Positions 1 through 12,110 are shown, numbered from the stretch's first letter. The stretch is 64,000 nucleotides of DNA from Perca fluviatilis (GCF_010015445.1 NC_053112.1:6979403-7043402), one strand, 5' to 3'. Notes: generated by a model from the letters alone, not told the origin. Made by a program: numbers and translations.

Positions 1-500
1 CTGGCTCTCTTTCGTGCCATAATAAACCAGATCCTACTACTGGCAGCGCTGAGCTGCCTCACAGTAAACCGGTTGTCATGGTTATGTTGAGGCTGTGGGG
101 GTGTTGACGGCAGTTGCTGAATGTAACTAATAAAGTAACTTGTAATCTAACTTCGTTACTTTTAAAATCAAGTAATCTGTAAAGTAACTAAGTTGCTTTT
201 TCAAAGTAACTGTGGCAACACTGCCCAAGGGTGTATAGTGTAGTGTAGTGTGTGGTGTATATTCTTCATGTTATGTCTGTCGCTGTCTGATGGAGGGACT
301 ATTTGTTTGTATCATATGTCTGATGTCCTGTTATGAAGTGCATTGCGACTGTGCCGCAAACCCAACTGCCAATAACGTTATCTACTACTATTTCTCGGTT
401 AAAGCCTGAGTAAATTAGTTCATTTTCGCCAACTTTATGAAAAAAAAAAAGAATTGCCTGATGCCGGGCCTGTGTCACAGTGCACGATTGTACAAGAAAA
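1..500. other. Non-coding, MITE-like fragment, no gene seen
   Basis: At about 125-222 the sequence is rich in AAGTAACT motifs and ends GTGGCAACACTG, like the end of a common teleost DNA transposon family. The rest is unassigned. Confidence 0.4.
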
Positions 501-512
501 TTAAAGTATCAA

Positions 513-992
513 CCCTAGTGTTGTCCTCAGGTCAGATTTGACCGTCCATATCTGAAATATTGGTTTGTTTTTAACCAAATTGCTCAAAAAATTAAGTACA
601 ATTGCAAGTACTCGATTACTACTTTCATTGAATTGTGGGTATTCAATTTGATAGCATTTGAAAAAATTTAAATGGCTTAAAAACGTGACAAAATTTTGAC
701 ATACTGTACACACGTCTATGATTCTCCAAAATCATTCATCATTTCAAAATCAGGTATAATCTCCTATAAATGAGATTTATTGACCATGAATTCCAAAAAT
801 CTGTGTAAAAGCATTGGTTTTGACAACGTTGGAAAAAAAGTGACAAAAACATTGAAAAAAGTGACAAAAAAAAGTGACAAACTTCAGAAAATGTGTCAAA
901 ATATATAAAAAAAAAAAAAATTGTAAAAAAAAGTGTTAATTATGACCCAGAAGGACAACAAGTGCATGGTTGACCAGAAGACAACACAAGGG
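513..992. mobile_element. TTAA-type MITE (copy 1)
   Basis: Ends read CCCTAGTGTTGTCCTCAGG and, inverted, CAACACAAGGG, bordered by TCAA on the left and TTAA on the right. It belongs to a family present at least five more times here with TTAA borders, as for piggyBac- or Kolobok-type elements. The interior is AT-rich with GTGACAAA motifs and no transposase. Confidence 0.6.
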
Positions 993-1001
993 TTAAAAGT
1001 G

Positions 1002-1577
1002 TTAAAGGTCCCATGGCCTGAACATTTCACTTTATGAGGTTTTTTTAACATTAATATGAGTTCCCCCAGCCTGCCTATGGTCCCCCAGTGGCTAGAAATG
1101 GTGATAGGTGTAAACCGAGCCCTGGGTATCCTGCTCTGCCTTTGAGAAAATGAAAGCTCAGATGGACCAATCAGGAATCTTCTCCTTATGAGGTCATAAG
1201 GAGCAAGGTTACCTCCCCTTTCTCTGATTTGCCCACCCAGAGAATTTGGCCCACCCATGAGAGAGAGAGACATCATGGCTTTCAAACGAGCAAAGTGGCA
1301 GTTGGTCAAGGAAGGGACTTCAGATACAGTATTAGGGGACCACTAAGGTCTATATAAAAGAGACTTCAGATACAGTATTAGGGGACCACTAAGGTCTATA
1401 TAAAAGAGACTTCAGATACAGTATTAGGGGACCACTAAGGCCTATATAAAAGAGACTTCAGATACAGTATTAGGGGACCACTAAGGTCTATATAAAAGAG
1501 ACTTCAGATACAGTATTAGGGGACCACTAAGGTCTATATAAAAGCATCCAAAAAGCAGCATGTCATAGGACCTTTAA
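1002..1577. mobile_element. MITE with TTAAAGGTCC ends
   Basis: Terminal inverted repeats are TTAAAGGTCC and GGACCTTTAA. No transposase frame is present. Five tandem 46-bp units occupy its right half. Family assignment is uncertain. Confidence 0.65.
1316..1545. repeat. 46-bp minisatellite, 5 copies
   Basis: Units start GACTTCAGATACAG and contain TATATAAAAG; copies are nearly identical. It lies inside the MITE at 1002-1577. Confidence 0.95.
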
Positions 1578-1839
1578 ATGTCCCCCTGTGACTGTTATAC
1601 TATTAAATATCATATAATTCGATTATTGTAACTCTTAGACATATCTGAGCTCTTCTTCAACCTGTGAACTGGCGAACATTTCATTTCTCCCCATGCTGGA
1701 ACAATGGCTTATAATTTAAATAAAAAGTGACAGTCCTACCTAAAAGTGTGTATCGTGGCGTCGTGAGGATGGACGGACAGATGGAGGGAGGGAAGGAAGG
1801 AAGAGAGAAAGTGTATTTGTGTGTTTTACCCTCAGCATT

Positions 1840-2230
1840 AACATTCCCCCGTTGTAAGATTGATTCAGTTTAACGGAGATCTCCTCTAGATTGGGCTCTC
1901 AGAACTTAATTCTTTGTTTTTATAATTTGCTCTTAATCGCCTTCCCTCTCTGCTAATGATAAGGCTCCAGCTCTGCTTAGACTAAAAGCCCCTCATTGTG
2001 AGCCCCTAAAGCTCTTAAATAAATAAGATTAGAGAACATCCCGTGCTACATTTGTGAATAAGACGAGCGCTATCAGATCTGCCGTCGAGCCGCATTATCC
2101 AAATAATAATAGCCCCGTCTGTTTTTTCTTGTGCTCTCGGTGCTCCTTCAGCTTCTGGGGGACAATAACTTGACCGGGACAAATCAACAAGTCCTTCAAA
2201 CCGTACGGCAATATAGCTCATTTATTCCTG
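1840..2230. promoter_or_regulatory. Candidate conserved non-coding element
   Basis: The sequence is non-repetitive with balanced composition and many homeodomain-type cores (CTAATGATAAGG, AAGATTAGAG). No frame looks coding. It is proposed as regulatory DNA only because it stands apart from the surrounding transposons and lies in the otx1 downstream region. Confidence 0.25.
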
Positions 2231-2235
2231 TTCTT

Positions 2236-3003
2236 TAACCCTCGTGGGGCCTTCGCATCGACCAAGCAACTTTTGAGATATTCTAGGTCAAAATTTAAAC
2301 TTTTTTTTCCAACGTTTGGCACTTTTATCCAAGTTTTTCTTGTCACTTTTTTCCGATTTTTTTGTCGTTTTTTTTTTCTGCGCCTTTTGACGTTTTTGAA
2401 GATTTTTCTGACATTTTTTTTTGCTCCCGATGCACGGCCGACCCCCCGTCAGCAGTAAAGCCAGTCGGACTGATCGGTCTCCCCGAGTTGGTCCAAAAAG
2501 TTCCTCAGAACACACCGAAGAGACGAGACGTAATACGTCTCCACAGCAGCAGGCGGCGCTAATCTGGATTGTCGCGCCCAAAAAATGAAAACCGGCAGCT
2601 GATTGGACGAACGCGTCGTCACGTGGGGTCTGGTTTCTCCGGAAATTCAAAGCCTGACTGTCATGGTGGCTCGTTCAGAATACGATCTCATATTGGACTA
2701 AAATAGTTCACCGAACGTGTTTCTGAAAACATTTTAAGAGAGAAATAGGCCGTGCAGTTGCTGAATCTGTCTTAATTTCAGATCAACAAAGGTCAGTTTA
2801 AAAGATTTTCATCAGATTTTGAGAGACTCTAGTCACGCTCATCCAGCTCCCCGTTTCCGGGTTAGCTCTCCACCAATCAGATGGGTCATTTGAGCCCGAA
2901 TGCCGATTATACATGCTGATTATCGGCTCGGTGTGTAGCCACCTTTACCTTCATGATGTGTTCTCGTCGACCGAGCAACTTTTTGTTTTTCTGGGTCAAA
3001 ATT
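2236..3003. other. Fragments of TTAA-type MITE family
   Basis: TTAACCCTCGTGGGGCC at the left and a second end-like segment (TCGTCGACCGAGCAAC) near 2967 suggest degraded members of the family seen at 34006. T-rich (TTTTTCGAC-like) interior. No gene seen. Confidence 0.35.
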
Positions 3004-3214
3004 AAGGATGCTCCGATCTGACTTTTTCAGTCCCGATACCGATGCCTGGGCTTTGTGTATCTGTTGATAACCGATACCGAGCCTATACCGTTATATATAC
3101 ATGTATACCTTCCACCTCATAACTTCTTTCCACCTTGGCGAAGAGACTAAAAGGCACCAGACTTTCCTAATTAAGACAAAATAACATAGATGTAATGTAA
3201 GCGTCTCCAGGGCT

Positions 3215-3585
3215 TCTGTAAGAGGTGACTGTTACACTCAATTTAGGAAGACTACATTTGGTCAATCAGCTTTTTCCATTTACTGTAGTAGAAAAGTGGA
3301 ACTTAATTCCACTTCACATTAGAGACTGTGCAAGTCACAGCAGTTTTAAAATGTCCTTAAAGACTTGGCTGAAGGCGAATTCTGGTTCATACGTGATGTA
3401 ATGCTTGTCACATGTTGGTTGTTGTTAAGTTTTTATCTGTTTTGATAGTATTGTCTATATTGTCTGTATTGTCCTTTTATCTCCCTTGCCCAGGGACCAC
3501 AGATGTAAATTAGCTGTATAGCTAAGACTGGTACAGGGCCTGAACTGTGTGTGGTCCCTGAAAAAATAAACTAATAAAATAAGGG
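3215..3585 (+). mobile_element. LINE ORF2 C-terminus and 3' end (fragment)
   Basis: A conceptual reading with one frameshift gives FGQSAFSIYCSRK then WNLIPLHIRDCASHSSFK, the usual C-terminal block of teleost non-LTR elements. It is followed by a 3' UTR with a CAGGGACCAC / GTGGTCCCTG stem and an A-rich tail. 5'-truncated. Confidence 0.6.
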
Positions 3586-3589
3586 AGTG

Positions 3590-4410
3590 AGGAGTTGCAG
3601 CGTCCGCCTAACCAGGCCCACATGCTTCTCTTCATAGTTGTTAGATTAATAATATAACAAAAGTAGAGGGAGTTTCAAGCCCGAACAGGCCACCTCTCCT
3701 TATGTCCTGTCTCTCTTAGTTACGCTGTTATAGTTCTAGACTGCCGGGGCACTTCCTTCCTTCCTTTGACACACTGAGCTGCTCTCTCCTCTCCCTTTCT
3801 ATTACCATTTGTGTGCATCCTGTCCCAGAAATGCTTGTTATTAATCCTAGCTTCTGGGGAGTTTACTCCCCGGAGTCTTTATGTTTTTTTCACCCAGCGT
3901 ATTTCCTTGGAGAACGTTGGAACCAAGATCTTGGTTGCAGCTGTCGCCGTGGTCCTGCTGCACTCCCTGCTAAGCTCTGCGGTGCCCTGCAATGTCATGC
4001 TGAACCCTGCTGCTTCCTGCTACGTCCATCCATGCTCTGCTGGGCCACGCTACATCCTGTAACGCCCTGCAGCACCCTGATATGACATGAACTACTACGA
4101 CTACCATTTGAAGTCACTGTTCCATTATTAATTTGACTATTATCGCCACTGTTCATCACATCCCCAACCGGCACCGTAAGACACCGCCTACCAAGAGCCT
4201 GGGTCTGTCAGGTTTCTTCCCAAGAGGGAGTTTTTCCTCGCCACTGTCGCACTGCTTGCTCTTGAGGGAATTACTGTAATTGTTGGGGCTTTGTAAATTA
4301 TAGAGTGTGGTCTAGACCTACTCTATCTGTAAAGTGTCTCGAGATAACTCGTGTTATGATTTGATACTATAAATAAAATTGAATTGAATTGAATTGAAAT
4401 AAATAAATAA
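3590..4410 (+). mobile_element. Retroelement 3' region with GAATT tail (copy 1)
   Basis: Shares long similarity with 15941-16640: an internal run of 10-bp CCCTGC-type units (about 3958-4080), the CTACGACTAC segment, GGGAGTTTTTCCTCGCCACT, and a 3' tail of repeated GAATT. It looks like the end of a non-autonomous or truncated retroelement. Confidence 0.6.
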
Positions 4411-5367
4411 AATTGAATTCTTATTTGTTATTTAAAAAACAATTGTGCATTCAAATCTAAAATACAATGTAAATTAAACTTCTTTAATGTTTTTTGGATG
4501 TGCTTGATTGCATTTGTAGTATTGTACTTTGCAGTACTACCACCATCCCTTGAAATATTTAATTTGCAGACATTGCAAACAGCCAACAAACTAGTTGGCT
4601 CGCTCCATGTTGCTTAACGGTAAACTTAAGTCTTCCAACATGCGACACACGTGCTGCTGACAAATGACGTAAGATGTGCTGCGAAAACATAAAATAAAAT
4701 AAACTAGCTATTTTGCCAATATCGGGGCCGATATCTGATCTTAATATCGGATCGGTGCACAGCATGTCAAAATTTGGGCATCTTTTTCGACATTTTTGTC
4801 ACTTATTTCAACGTTCTTTTATGATTTCTTATTTTTACATGCTATAAAATGAAATAAAACTTCAAAGAAAGAAGTGAAATTATCATTTAATTAACTTCTG
4901 ACGAGTAACAGTTGTACGGAACCATCCAACCATTTTTTAATTTTTTTATTTGGTTGAAAGAAAACCCAAATTTCTGATATAGAAACTTTTTTTTAAATGG
5001 GTCAAATGGACAACAGGAGAGTTACTACGACCCACGGGAGCGTTTTTTCGGGGCTCAGACAAACTGAGCAACAGCTGCTGTTTGTGGTTTTGCATCGCCA
5101 GTGTTTTCAATCCGAACGTTAACTACAATCAATCTGTTTCCTGTTTCATTGACAAAAACAGAAGTCATCAGATTCATTTGCAGGTTTTTTTTTCTTCTAG
5201 GGCTTGAGACACGCCAAACGCCTCAACGACTTGCCGCTTTTTCAACCAGCCGATGATTCTTTAAAACAGGCTCGGGCGAGATGAGCCGGGCCAGCGCAGA
5301 AAAGATCGCCGCCCAATGAATGAAGGTTAGATTTCATCTATATCCACCACGTTCCACTTCCGGGATA
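4411..5367. other. Non-coding, degraded repeats, no gene seen
   Basis: Contains the right end of the hAT-like element near 4690-4763 and a degraded TTAA-family interior at about 4770-5020 ending CAACAGGAGAG. The rest is unassigned. Confidence 0.35.
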
Positions 5368-5904
5368 GACCTTTTTCACAGCAGACATGTTGACATGTCA
5401 TAGTAGGAAAAGGTGGCACAGGTGTATTCAAAACCATTACTCATGGCTGCATTCCACTTAGGAGAGACCCTGGTATTAAACCATTACTGATGGCTGCATT
5501 CCACTTAGGAGAGACCCTGGTATTAAACCATTACTGATGGCTGCATTCCACTTAGGAGAGACCCTGGTATTAAAACCATTAATGATGGCTGCATTCCACT
5601 TAGGAGAGGCCCTGGTATTAAACCATTAATGATGGCTGCATTCCACTTAGGAGAGATCCTGGTATTAAACCATTACTGATGGCTGCATTCCACTTAGGAG
5701 AGGCCCTGGTATTAAACCATTAATGATGGCTGCATTCCACTTAGGAGAGGTCCTGGTATTAAACCATTACTGATGGCTGCATTCCACTTAGGAGAGGTCC
5801 TGGTATTGTGCATGCTGACTCCCTGAAATAGCTTACTAGGTGTTACTGAGTCAGCTGTGCTTTTCCTACTATGACAAGTCAAAATGTCTGTTGTGAAAAA
5901 GGTC
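5368..5904. mobile_element. MITE with GACCTTTTTCACAGC ends
   Basis: Inverted ends of about 45 bp: GACCTTTTTCACAGCAGACA on the left and TGTCTGTTGTGAAAAAGGTC on the right, both continuing into the CATAGTAGGAAAAG block. The centre is a 47-48-bp tandem array. Confidence 0.8.
5432..5807. repeat. 47/48-bp minisatellite, 8 copies
   Basis: Units begin CCATTACTGATGGCTGC and end CCTGGTATTAAA, with single-base variants (ACTGATG/AATGATG, GACCCTG/GGTCCTG). It lies wholly inside the MITE at 5368-5904. Confidence 0.95.
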
Positions 5905-6215
5905 CATTGATCTCGTTCTGCCGGAAATTCTGCCGGATGTCACTCTTTTCAGATGTCCCGTCACCTTCCTTTTTATTTGTGTTGGCGTTCTAACCTCCGG
6001 CTGATTTGTGAGGACTATGGTTAACTTCTCCTCAGATCTCTGCAGGGTAAATCCAGACAGCTAGCTAGGCTATCTGTCCAATCTGAGTTTTCTGTTGCAC
6101 GACTAAAACTACTTTTGACCGTACACGAACAAGTTCCTTCCTGAGACTATTTAGCAGAGGCACCGTGGCTCTGTCCGGAGCTTAGCCCCGCCCAAGACTA
6201 TTGTGACTGGTTCAA

Positions 6216-7298
6216 CCCTCCTGTTGTCTTCCTGTCGACCATGCAGTTTTGTCTGGGTTTTCTGGGTTTTGGTCATCTTTTCGACACTTTTATCACTGTG
6301 CCCCACGTTTTTGAAGATGTTTTTGTCCCTTATTTCATCAATTATTTTCTTTAAATGTTATAAAATTGAATAAAACACCCAAATTCAATGAAAGTAGTGA
6401 ACTGGTCATTTATTTTACATGTGAAAAGTGTTGTACGGAACCATCCACGTTATTTCTTTTTGACAATTTGTTGTCCCATTTGAAAACCCACATTTCTGAT
6501 ATAAAAACTTTTTGAAAATGAGTCAAATTTGTTTTTTTTGTCTAAAATAAATAACGTGGATGGTTCCGTACAACGCTCTTCACAAGTAAAATAAATGAAC
6601 AGTTCACTACTTTCATTGAATGTGGGTGTTTTGTTAAATTTTATAGTATTTGAAGAAAATAATTGATAAAATAACGTTAAGAAAAAGCTTCAAAAACGTT
6701 GAAAAGTAACAAAAACATCAGGAAAAGCTTCAAAAACATCGAGGTAAAGCGACAAAAGTGTCAAAAAAGATGGCCAAAACATTGAAAAAAGGTTACATTT
6801 TTTAAAATGTTCAGAAAAAACTCTATAATAAATTCCGGAAAAGGGACAAAGTGTCAGAAAAGTGACAAAAATGTCGAAAAAATTGACAAAAATGTCGGAA
6901 AATGTGACAAAAATGTCGGGAAATGTGACAAAAAAGTTTGAAAATCTGACAAAAATGTCGGAAAAAGTGACAAAACGTTGGAAAAAGTGACAAAAATGTC
7001 GGAAAAAGTGACAAAACGTCGGAAAAAGTGACAAAACGTCGGAAAAAGTGACAAAAATGTCGGAAAAAGTGACAAAACGTCGGGAAAAGTGACAAAACTT
7101 CAGAAAAAGTGACAAAAATGTCGAAAAATTGACAAAACATCGGAAAAAGTGACAAAATGTTCTGAAAAAGTGACAAAAATGTCGGAAAAAGCTACAAAAA
7201 CTTGGTAAAAAAAGAACAAAAATCTAAAAAAACTGGGAAAAACTGGGAAAAAAAGCTTCTTACGGTAAAATTTTGACCCAGAAAAACAAACAGGCGGG
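6216..7298. mobile_element. TTAA-type MITE (copy 2) with expanded interior
   Basis: The left end is CCCTCCTGTTGTCTTCC, bordered by TCAA; the right end GCGGG is bordered by TTAA and preceded by TTTTGACCCAGAAAAAC. The interior includes about 17 copies of a 20-21-bp unit (GTGACAAAAATGTCGGAAAA). Open frames here are repeat artefacts. Confidence 0.6.
6853..7200. repeat. 20/21-bp GTGACAAAA minisatellite
   Basis: Irregular tandem units of GTGACAAAA(A)TGTCGGAAAAA, with alternating ACGT and AATGT variants. Confidence 0.85.
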
Positions 7299-7329
7299 TT
7301 AATGCAGCAGTGAATCAACATGTGTGGAG

Positions 7330-7780
7330 TCTGAAGTCAGTCACAAGTCTCTCCGCCTGCTGCTCTTAAAACGTCCGTGTTTGTTTACGCTCGGCTGACT
7401 TTAATCCCAGGTTTCTTGGGTTGCACGGGCCTGTCAGTCAAAGCGGTGACAGCAGCACCGAAGGGCTCCTCAAACAGCCGGCCGGCACCCAAAAACACAA
7501 GCAGCGACTCGTTACTGCAGCTCCAGAAACTAAGTCCACCGCAAACAAACAGCAGGGAACTCTCCCTCCCCGGGGTGAAGAGCTCAAATTAGCAAAAACA
7601 CCTTCAGAGAGATCGGATAACGACACACACATCTGCGACCGGGAAGACAAACGGCACGTCGAGGCTTTATGTGTCCTGTTCGAATGATGTCATTTCTAAT
7701 GTGAGGTCAGCACGCGCACACAGCGACGAAACAATTAGATAGGTCTTCTTATGGTCTTCTGATGGTCTTCTGATGGTCTT
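7330..7780. promoter_or_regulatory. Candidate conserved non-coding element
   Basis: A non-repetitive island between two repeats, with a TAATCC motif (OTX/bicoid-class core) at 7402-7407. Frames through it carry no recognisable domain. Regulatory function is inference only. Confidence 0.2.
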
Positions 7781-7886
7781 CTGATGCTGTTAATTAGTTA
7801 AAATACAAAGACAAAAATGGCTCTTTTTTTTCTTTTTTCTTCTCTCTTTTCCGCCGGGTGGCACACTCGCGGTGTGACGCGAGTGT

Positions 7887-8532
7887 CCGCTACAGAGTCT
7901 GCTACAGAGCATGCTACAGAGCATACTACAGAGTCCGCTACAGAGTCCGCTACAGAGTCTGCTACAGATTCTGCTACAGAGTCTGCTACAGAGCATGCTA
8001 CAGAGCCTGCTACAGAGTCTGCTACAGAGTCTGCTACAGAGTCTGCTACAGAGCCTGCTACAGAGTCTGCTACAGAGTCTGCTACAGAGTCTGCTACAGA
8101 GCATGCTACAGAGTCTGCTACAGAGTCTGCTACAGAGCATGCTACAGAGCCCGCTACAGAGTCTGCTACAGAGCCTGCTACAGAGTCTGCTACAGAGTCT
8201 GCTACAGAGCATGCTACAGAGCATGCTACAGAGCCTGCTACAGAGCCCGCTACAGAGTCTGCTACAGAGCCTGCTACAGAGTCTGCTACAGAGTCTGCTA
8301 CAGAGTCTGCTACTGAGTCTGCTACAGAGCATGCTACAGAGCATGCTACAGAGTCTGCTACAGAGCCCGCTACAGAGTCTGCTACAGAGCCCGCTACAGA
8401 GTCTGCTACAGAGCCTGCTACAGAGCATGCTACAGAGTCTGCTACAGAGCCTGCTACAGAGTCTGCTACAGAGCCCGCTACAGAGTCTGCTACAGAGTCT
8501 GCTACAGAGTCTGCTACAGAGCATGATACAGA
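7887..8532. repeat. 12-bp minisatellite, about 54 copies
   Basis: Units of GAGTCTGCTACA with GAGCATGC, GAGCCTGC and GAGCCCGC variants. Because the period is 12, several frames on both strands stay open (poly ATES, SVAD, LCSR, YRVC, LLQS); these are not genes. A 9-bp-stem hairpin at 7863-7886 abuts the left edge. Confidence 0.95.
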
Positions 8533-9420
8533 GTGGCAGTCACGTGATCGGGAAGTATTTTCATGGGCTCTGGATGGGATGGGAGCGCCAATTGATTCCC
8601 GTCTCACCCTCTACCTCCGACGTCTGCTTCGGCACATCAGAGAGAAGCGGAGGCATTTAAGTGGCACCGAAATGAGGCACTGAAATCTGCGTCGCTATTC
8701 GGTTCTCAACCCTACAGCATGCTGAGAGACTTTGGATACATTTTGTCGCACTGTGCTTTAGAACGCAACTGCTGTGAAACACTCAGGAAATAACATTTAT
8801 TTCTCTCATTCACAGCTCCGTTCTGCTCTCTCTCTCTCTCTCTCTCTCTCTTCGCTGGCAGCCCAACGTTTCTGCAGCGGCTTTTACTTTCACTTAAGTA
8901 CGATTTTGAATTCAGGATGTGTACTTGTAACAGTGAGTATTTTTTTTACAATGTATTGTTGCTACTTTTACTTAAGTAAAAGATCTCAGTACTTCTCTCA
9001 CCATTGCCGTTTCCTCAGTGTCACACACCCTTCTTTTTACCTGATTGGATGAAGGCACCAATGCCCCCGAGCTAATAACGATGTTAGCGTCTCATTTTTG
9101 AATCTGGAAAAACACGTCAGCTGTTCAGAAAAATGTCAAATCTCTCCTGGACATCAGTATGGACCAATATCGTCCTACGGTCTGGAGCACTTTCCTTAAA
9201 TCATACTCTTGTAATTCTTCTTTCCGTGCTGAAACAGTCTGTCGTTTTCCACCAGAGAGGGAATTAAATCGCCAGCATGTTTCTATTGTTTCGTCAGAAG
9301 TCACAGATCAAATGTTGGAGGCCAGTTTTTTTTCCATTAGTGCTGAAATAGACCTGGATCACAGCTCAGCAGAAACACATTCCTCTCTGGCACTCCAAGA
9401 CTCGACTTAATGGGGATTCC
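8533..9420. other. Non-coding, repeat fragments, no gene seen
   Basis: A short CT run occurs at 8825-8851. A 8885-9030 segment rich in ACTTAAGTA resembles the family at 28706 and 31560. No coding support. Confidence 0.35.
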
Positions 9421-9469
9421 CTGGAAGGCACCGGCTCTCTTTTTTTTTTCTTCTCTTCTGCTGCTTCTT

Positions 9470-9860
9470 TAAGTGTTAATCCTTGGGAAACTTCGACCCG
9501 TAGCGGCTTGTTTGAAGCGAGCCGGTGGCTGTCCGACTAAGTACGGCCCCCAGTCATCTGAATCATTAGATTAGGCTTAGGCATCGCCCCCCGACAAAAG
9601 AGATTCCCTATCACCGTTTGTTTCAAGGAGAGGCCTCCGCTTCAGCCAGTCACGGCCTCAGAAGCGAGAGGCACTTGGGAAGGAAATACATCAAAAGGTA
9701 GGATGCCGAAAAACAAGATGCACTCCACTTCTGCAGGGTCTGATTCATGGTTCGCACGGCGCAGGCATCTGCTGTTTACGCGGTGCCAAGGCACTGGTTA
9801 TTGTCCCGAGGGCCGTTTTACTTTGAAAGGGATGAGAGACAGGAAGTCAACACCAGGAGA
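9470..9860. promoter_or_regulatory. Candidate conserved non-coding element
   Basis: A non-repetitive block with TAATCC at 9478-9483 and CATTAGATTAGG at about 9564. No frame looks coding. Proposed only as possible otx1-region regulatory DNA. Confidence 0.25.
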
Positions 9861-9979
9861 ATGACCCAATTGTATTTATTGTTTTCTGTCATATTGATCT
9901 TTTATTAACATGAGATATCAGCTGATCAGATCTGACCCACGCTGAAAAACAAGCAGTGTTGTTCAAGCAGCAAAATACG

Positions 9980-10680
9980 ACTTATATTTACACTTCTAGT
10001 GGCGGCGCCCTCTAGTGGCGGTAGTAGTTACAACGGGAGCAAAGCAGGAAGTAGTGGTTGGGGGATGCAGGTTGGGGGTGGGGGGTGGATTAGTTATTAG
10101 GAATCCTACGTAACTTCTAGGCAAGTCCCACCCTACGAAGCAGCCCGATTGGTTGGGGTTAGGCATTGACCTCGAGTGGTTAAGGTTAGCATAGCTGATT
10201 GGTCAGGGGATAGGACCTGAACAAATCTGGTTACGTTACCTTGTGTAAGCATGGACGCCTGGCCAATAGTAGCGTGTGAATGCTATTAAAGGGCGGATCC
10301 CTCCTAGAAGTTGCGCGGGTTCTATAATAACCAAGGGGGAGTAAGCTTCGCTTCAGAACTCGAACCTCCTATGGCGCCATTTTGATGCTACAAAGCCATC
10401 ACCTCCCGTTAGCATCCCATTGAGTAGCATTAATTTTGGCGTCACTTTGACAGCGAATAACTTAACATCTGAAGAGTTTAAAGACTCTATTTGTCCGTTG
10501 TTTATTTCTAAAGAAACACGACAATGTATAAAAGGCTCCATTACCTTGGACCTCACGTTATGGCTCCGTATAAAAGCCACGTTATGGCTCCGTTTATAAA
10601 AGACACTTTTATAAAAATAGGCTAACGATTGTGTCATAACCACGAGACTTACTGTCACACAGTAGAGGAATTACCGTATA
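9980..10680. other. Dispersed repeat block, no gene
   Basis: The 10370-10640 part matches, on the opposite strand, the interior of the TTAA-type MITE at 24644-25046 (AATGGAGCCTTTTATACATT and its complement). The open frame here is therefore repeat-derived. The 10000-10330 part looks repetitive too. Confidence 0.5.
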
Positions 10681-11089
10681 GTACAGGAGAAGCTCGCAGG
10701 CAGTTTGGACTTCCATTATCTGTTTAGGTTTAATGACTAATGTTAACTAGCATGTTAGTGATCAGTAATTAGCCTGTGCCCATGTTATCTCCTTACATAT
10801 ACCTACGCTCTGCGTCTCTGTAAGATTGGGAATGATTGAGATTTCTCTTGGCACAGCTACCAGAAGACTTCACACTTTCAGACAGGTTGCTCACGTCACA
10901 TCTACGTCTTCAAGCTCAGTTGGAGGCTGCTCAGTAACGCTCAGCCAGCACCGGGAAAGAGACTTCTAGTATCCTTCACTGGTCTCCGTCCAGAGACACG
11001 GGGTTTGGTGGTCCATTCTTATATACTGTCTATGATAATAACGTGGGGTGGATGTGTCTAACAAACCAACCCGTTCTCACTCCGAACAG

Positions 11090-11455
11090 GTAAAATACGC
11101 CCGATTGGGCAGTTTTCCTAAACCCAACTGTCCCGTTCTTCTTTATCTAAACCCAACTGTCCCGTTCTTCTTTATCTAAACCCAACTGTCCCGTTCTTCT
11201 TTATCTAAACCCAACTGTCCCGTTCTTCTTTATCTAAACCCAACTGTCCCGTTTTCTTTATCTAAACCCAACTGTCCCGTTCTTTCTTTACCTAAACCCA
11301 ACTGTCCGTTCTTCTTTATCTAAACCCAACTGTCCCGTTCTTCTTTACCTAAACCCAACTGTCCCGTTCTTCTTTATCTAAACCCAACTGTCCCGTTCTT
11401 CTTTATCTAAACCCAACTGTCCCGTTCTTCTTTACCTAAACCCAACTGTCCCAAA
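11090..11455. repeat. 29-bp minisatellite, about 12 copies
   Basis: Units TAAACCCAACTGTCCCGTTC followed by TTCTTTATC, with ATC/ACC variants and some 1-2-bp deletions. Possible parent element not identified. Confidence 0.93.
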
Positions 11456-11739
11456 AGTGACGCCAATAGTCCCATCCCAGCGTGTTTAGATAAAGAGTGT
11501 TCAGATCTGACGCTTAAGGAGACTTTTAGACTTTTTTAGACCTGACCAAGCGTCCGTATTTTATGTACTGTGAGTGAGAAAAGCAAAAGAAGTTTTGTAA
11601 AGGCACAAACTGTTTTTTTTCTCCGTACAGCCAATAAAGTTGTGAGTGGGTGGGTCAGGGAAGGGAAGGGACTTTGTGAGTTTGTGTATGTTTTATATTC
11701 CGTATGAAAAAAGACGTTTCGGAAACCCACTAACTACGA

Positions 11740-11896
11740 CCAAAACAAAGTTGCAGGAATGTGAAGCGAAATCACTTCAAAGAGTCTCGTTTTGTCTCGT
11801 GCAGCATCTAATCTCCCTCCCCTTTGAAGACGAATATCATTGTCATTTTCCCGTCGCTGACAGCCCTGATAGGAATATTCATGTTGGAGAAGGAGG

Positions 11897-11929
<33 letters not shown>

Positions 11930-12110
11930 TCTAGATTTGCTTCTTAAACAGCCGAGGAGCCATTTTGTGCAGAAGGAGTCCCGGACATGTCAGGGCTGTT
12001 GACAGTCTGTGCTCGGGATTAGTGGGCCAGCGGCGAGGCGGCCCCTAATCCCTCACTGTATCGTAATCTATTTACCCGCCGCGCTGAAGGGATTTCCATA
12101 TGAAACTATA
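11740..12110. promoter_or_regulatory. Candidate enhancer with paired OTX-type sites
   Basis: A non-repetitive block apart from a GT run at 11899-11927. Inverted GGATTA (12016-12021) and TAATCC (12046-12051) flank a GC-rich 24-bp spacer, and GTAATCT follows at about 12064. TAATCC is the preferred core of K50 homeodomains such as OTX, so autoregulation is possible. Inference only. Confidence 0.35.

Larger units (their letters stand above)
3004..4763. mobile_element. hAT-like element split by LINE fragments
   Basis: The left end reads GGATGCTCCGATCTGA and the right end CGGATCGGTGCA; both flanks carry repeated ATCGG/CCGAT motifs. Between them lie two unrelated retroelement pieces (3215-3585 and about 3590-4410), so this looks like an old DNA transposon that received later insertions. 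Exact ends are uncertain. Confidence 0.4.

Noticed and set aside
1316..1545. CRISPR-like regular repeats (also 5432-5807 and 26249-26830)
   Set aside because: Units are contiguous without unique spacers, and the genome is clearly vertebrate.
7790..8683. Long open frames on both strands (ATES, SVAD, LCSR, LLQS repeats)
   Set aside because: All come from one 12-bp array that keeps many frames open; no unique coding flank or domain.
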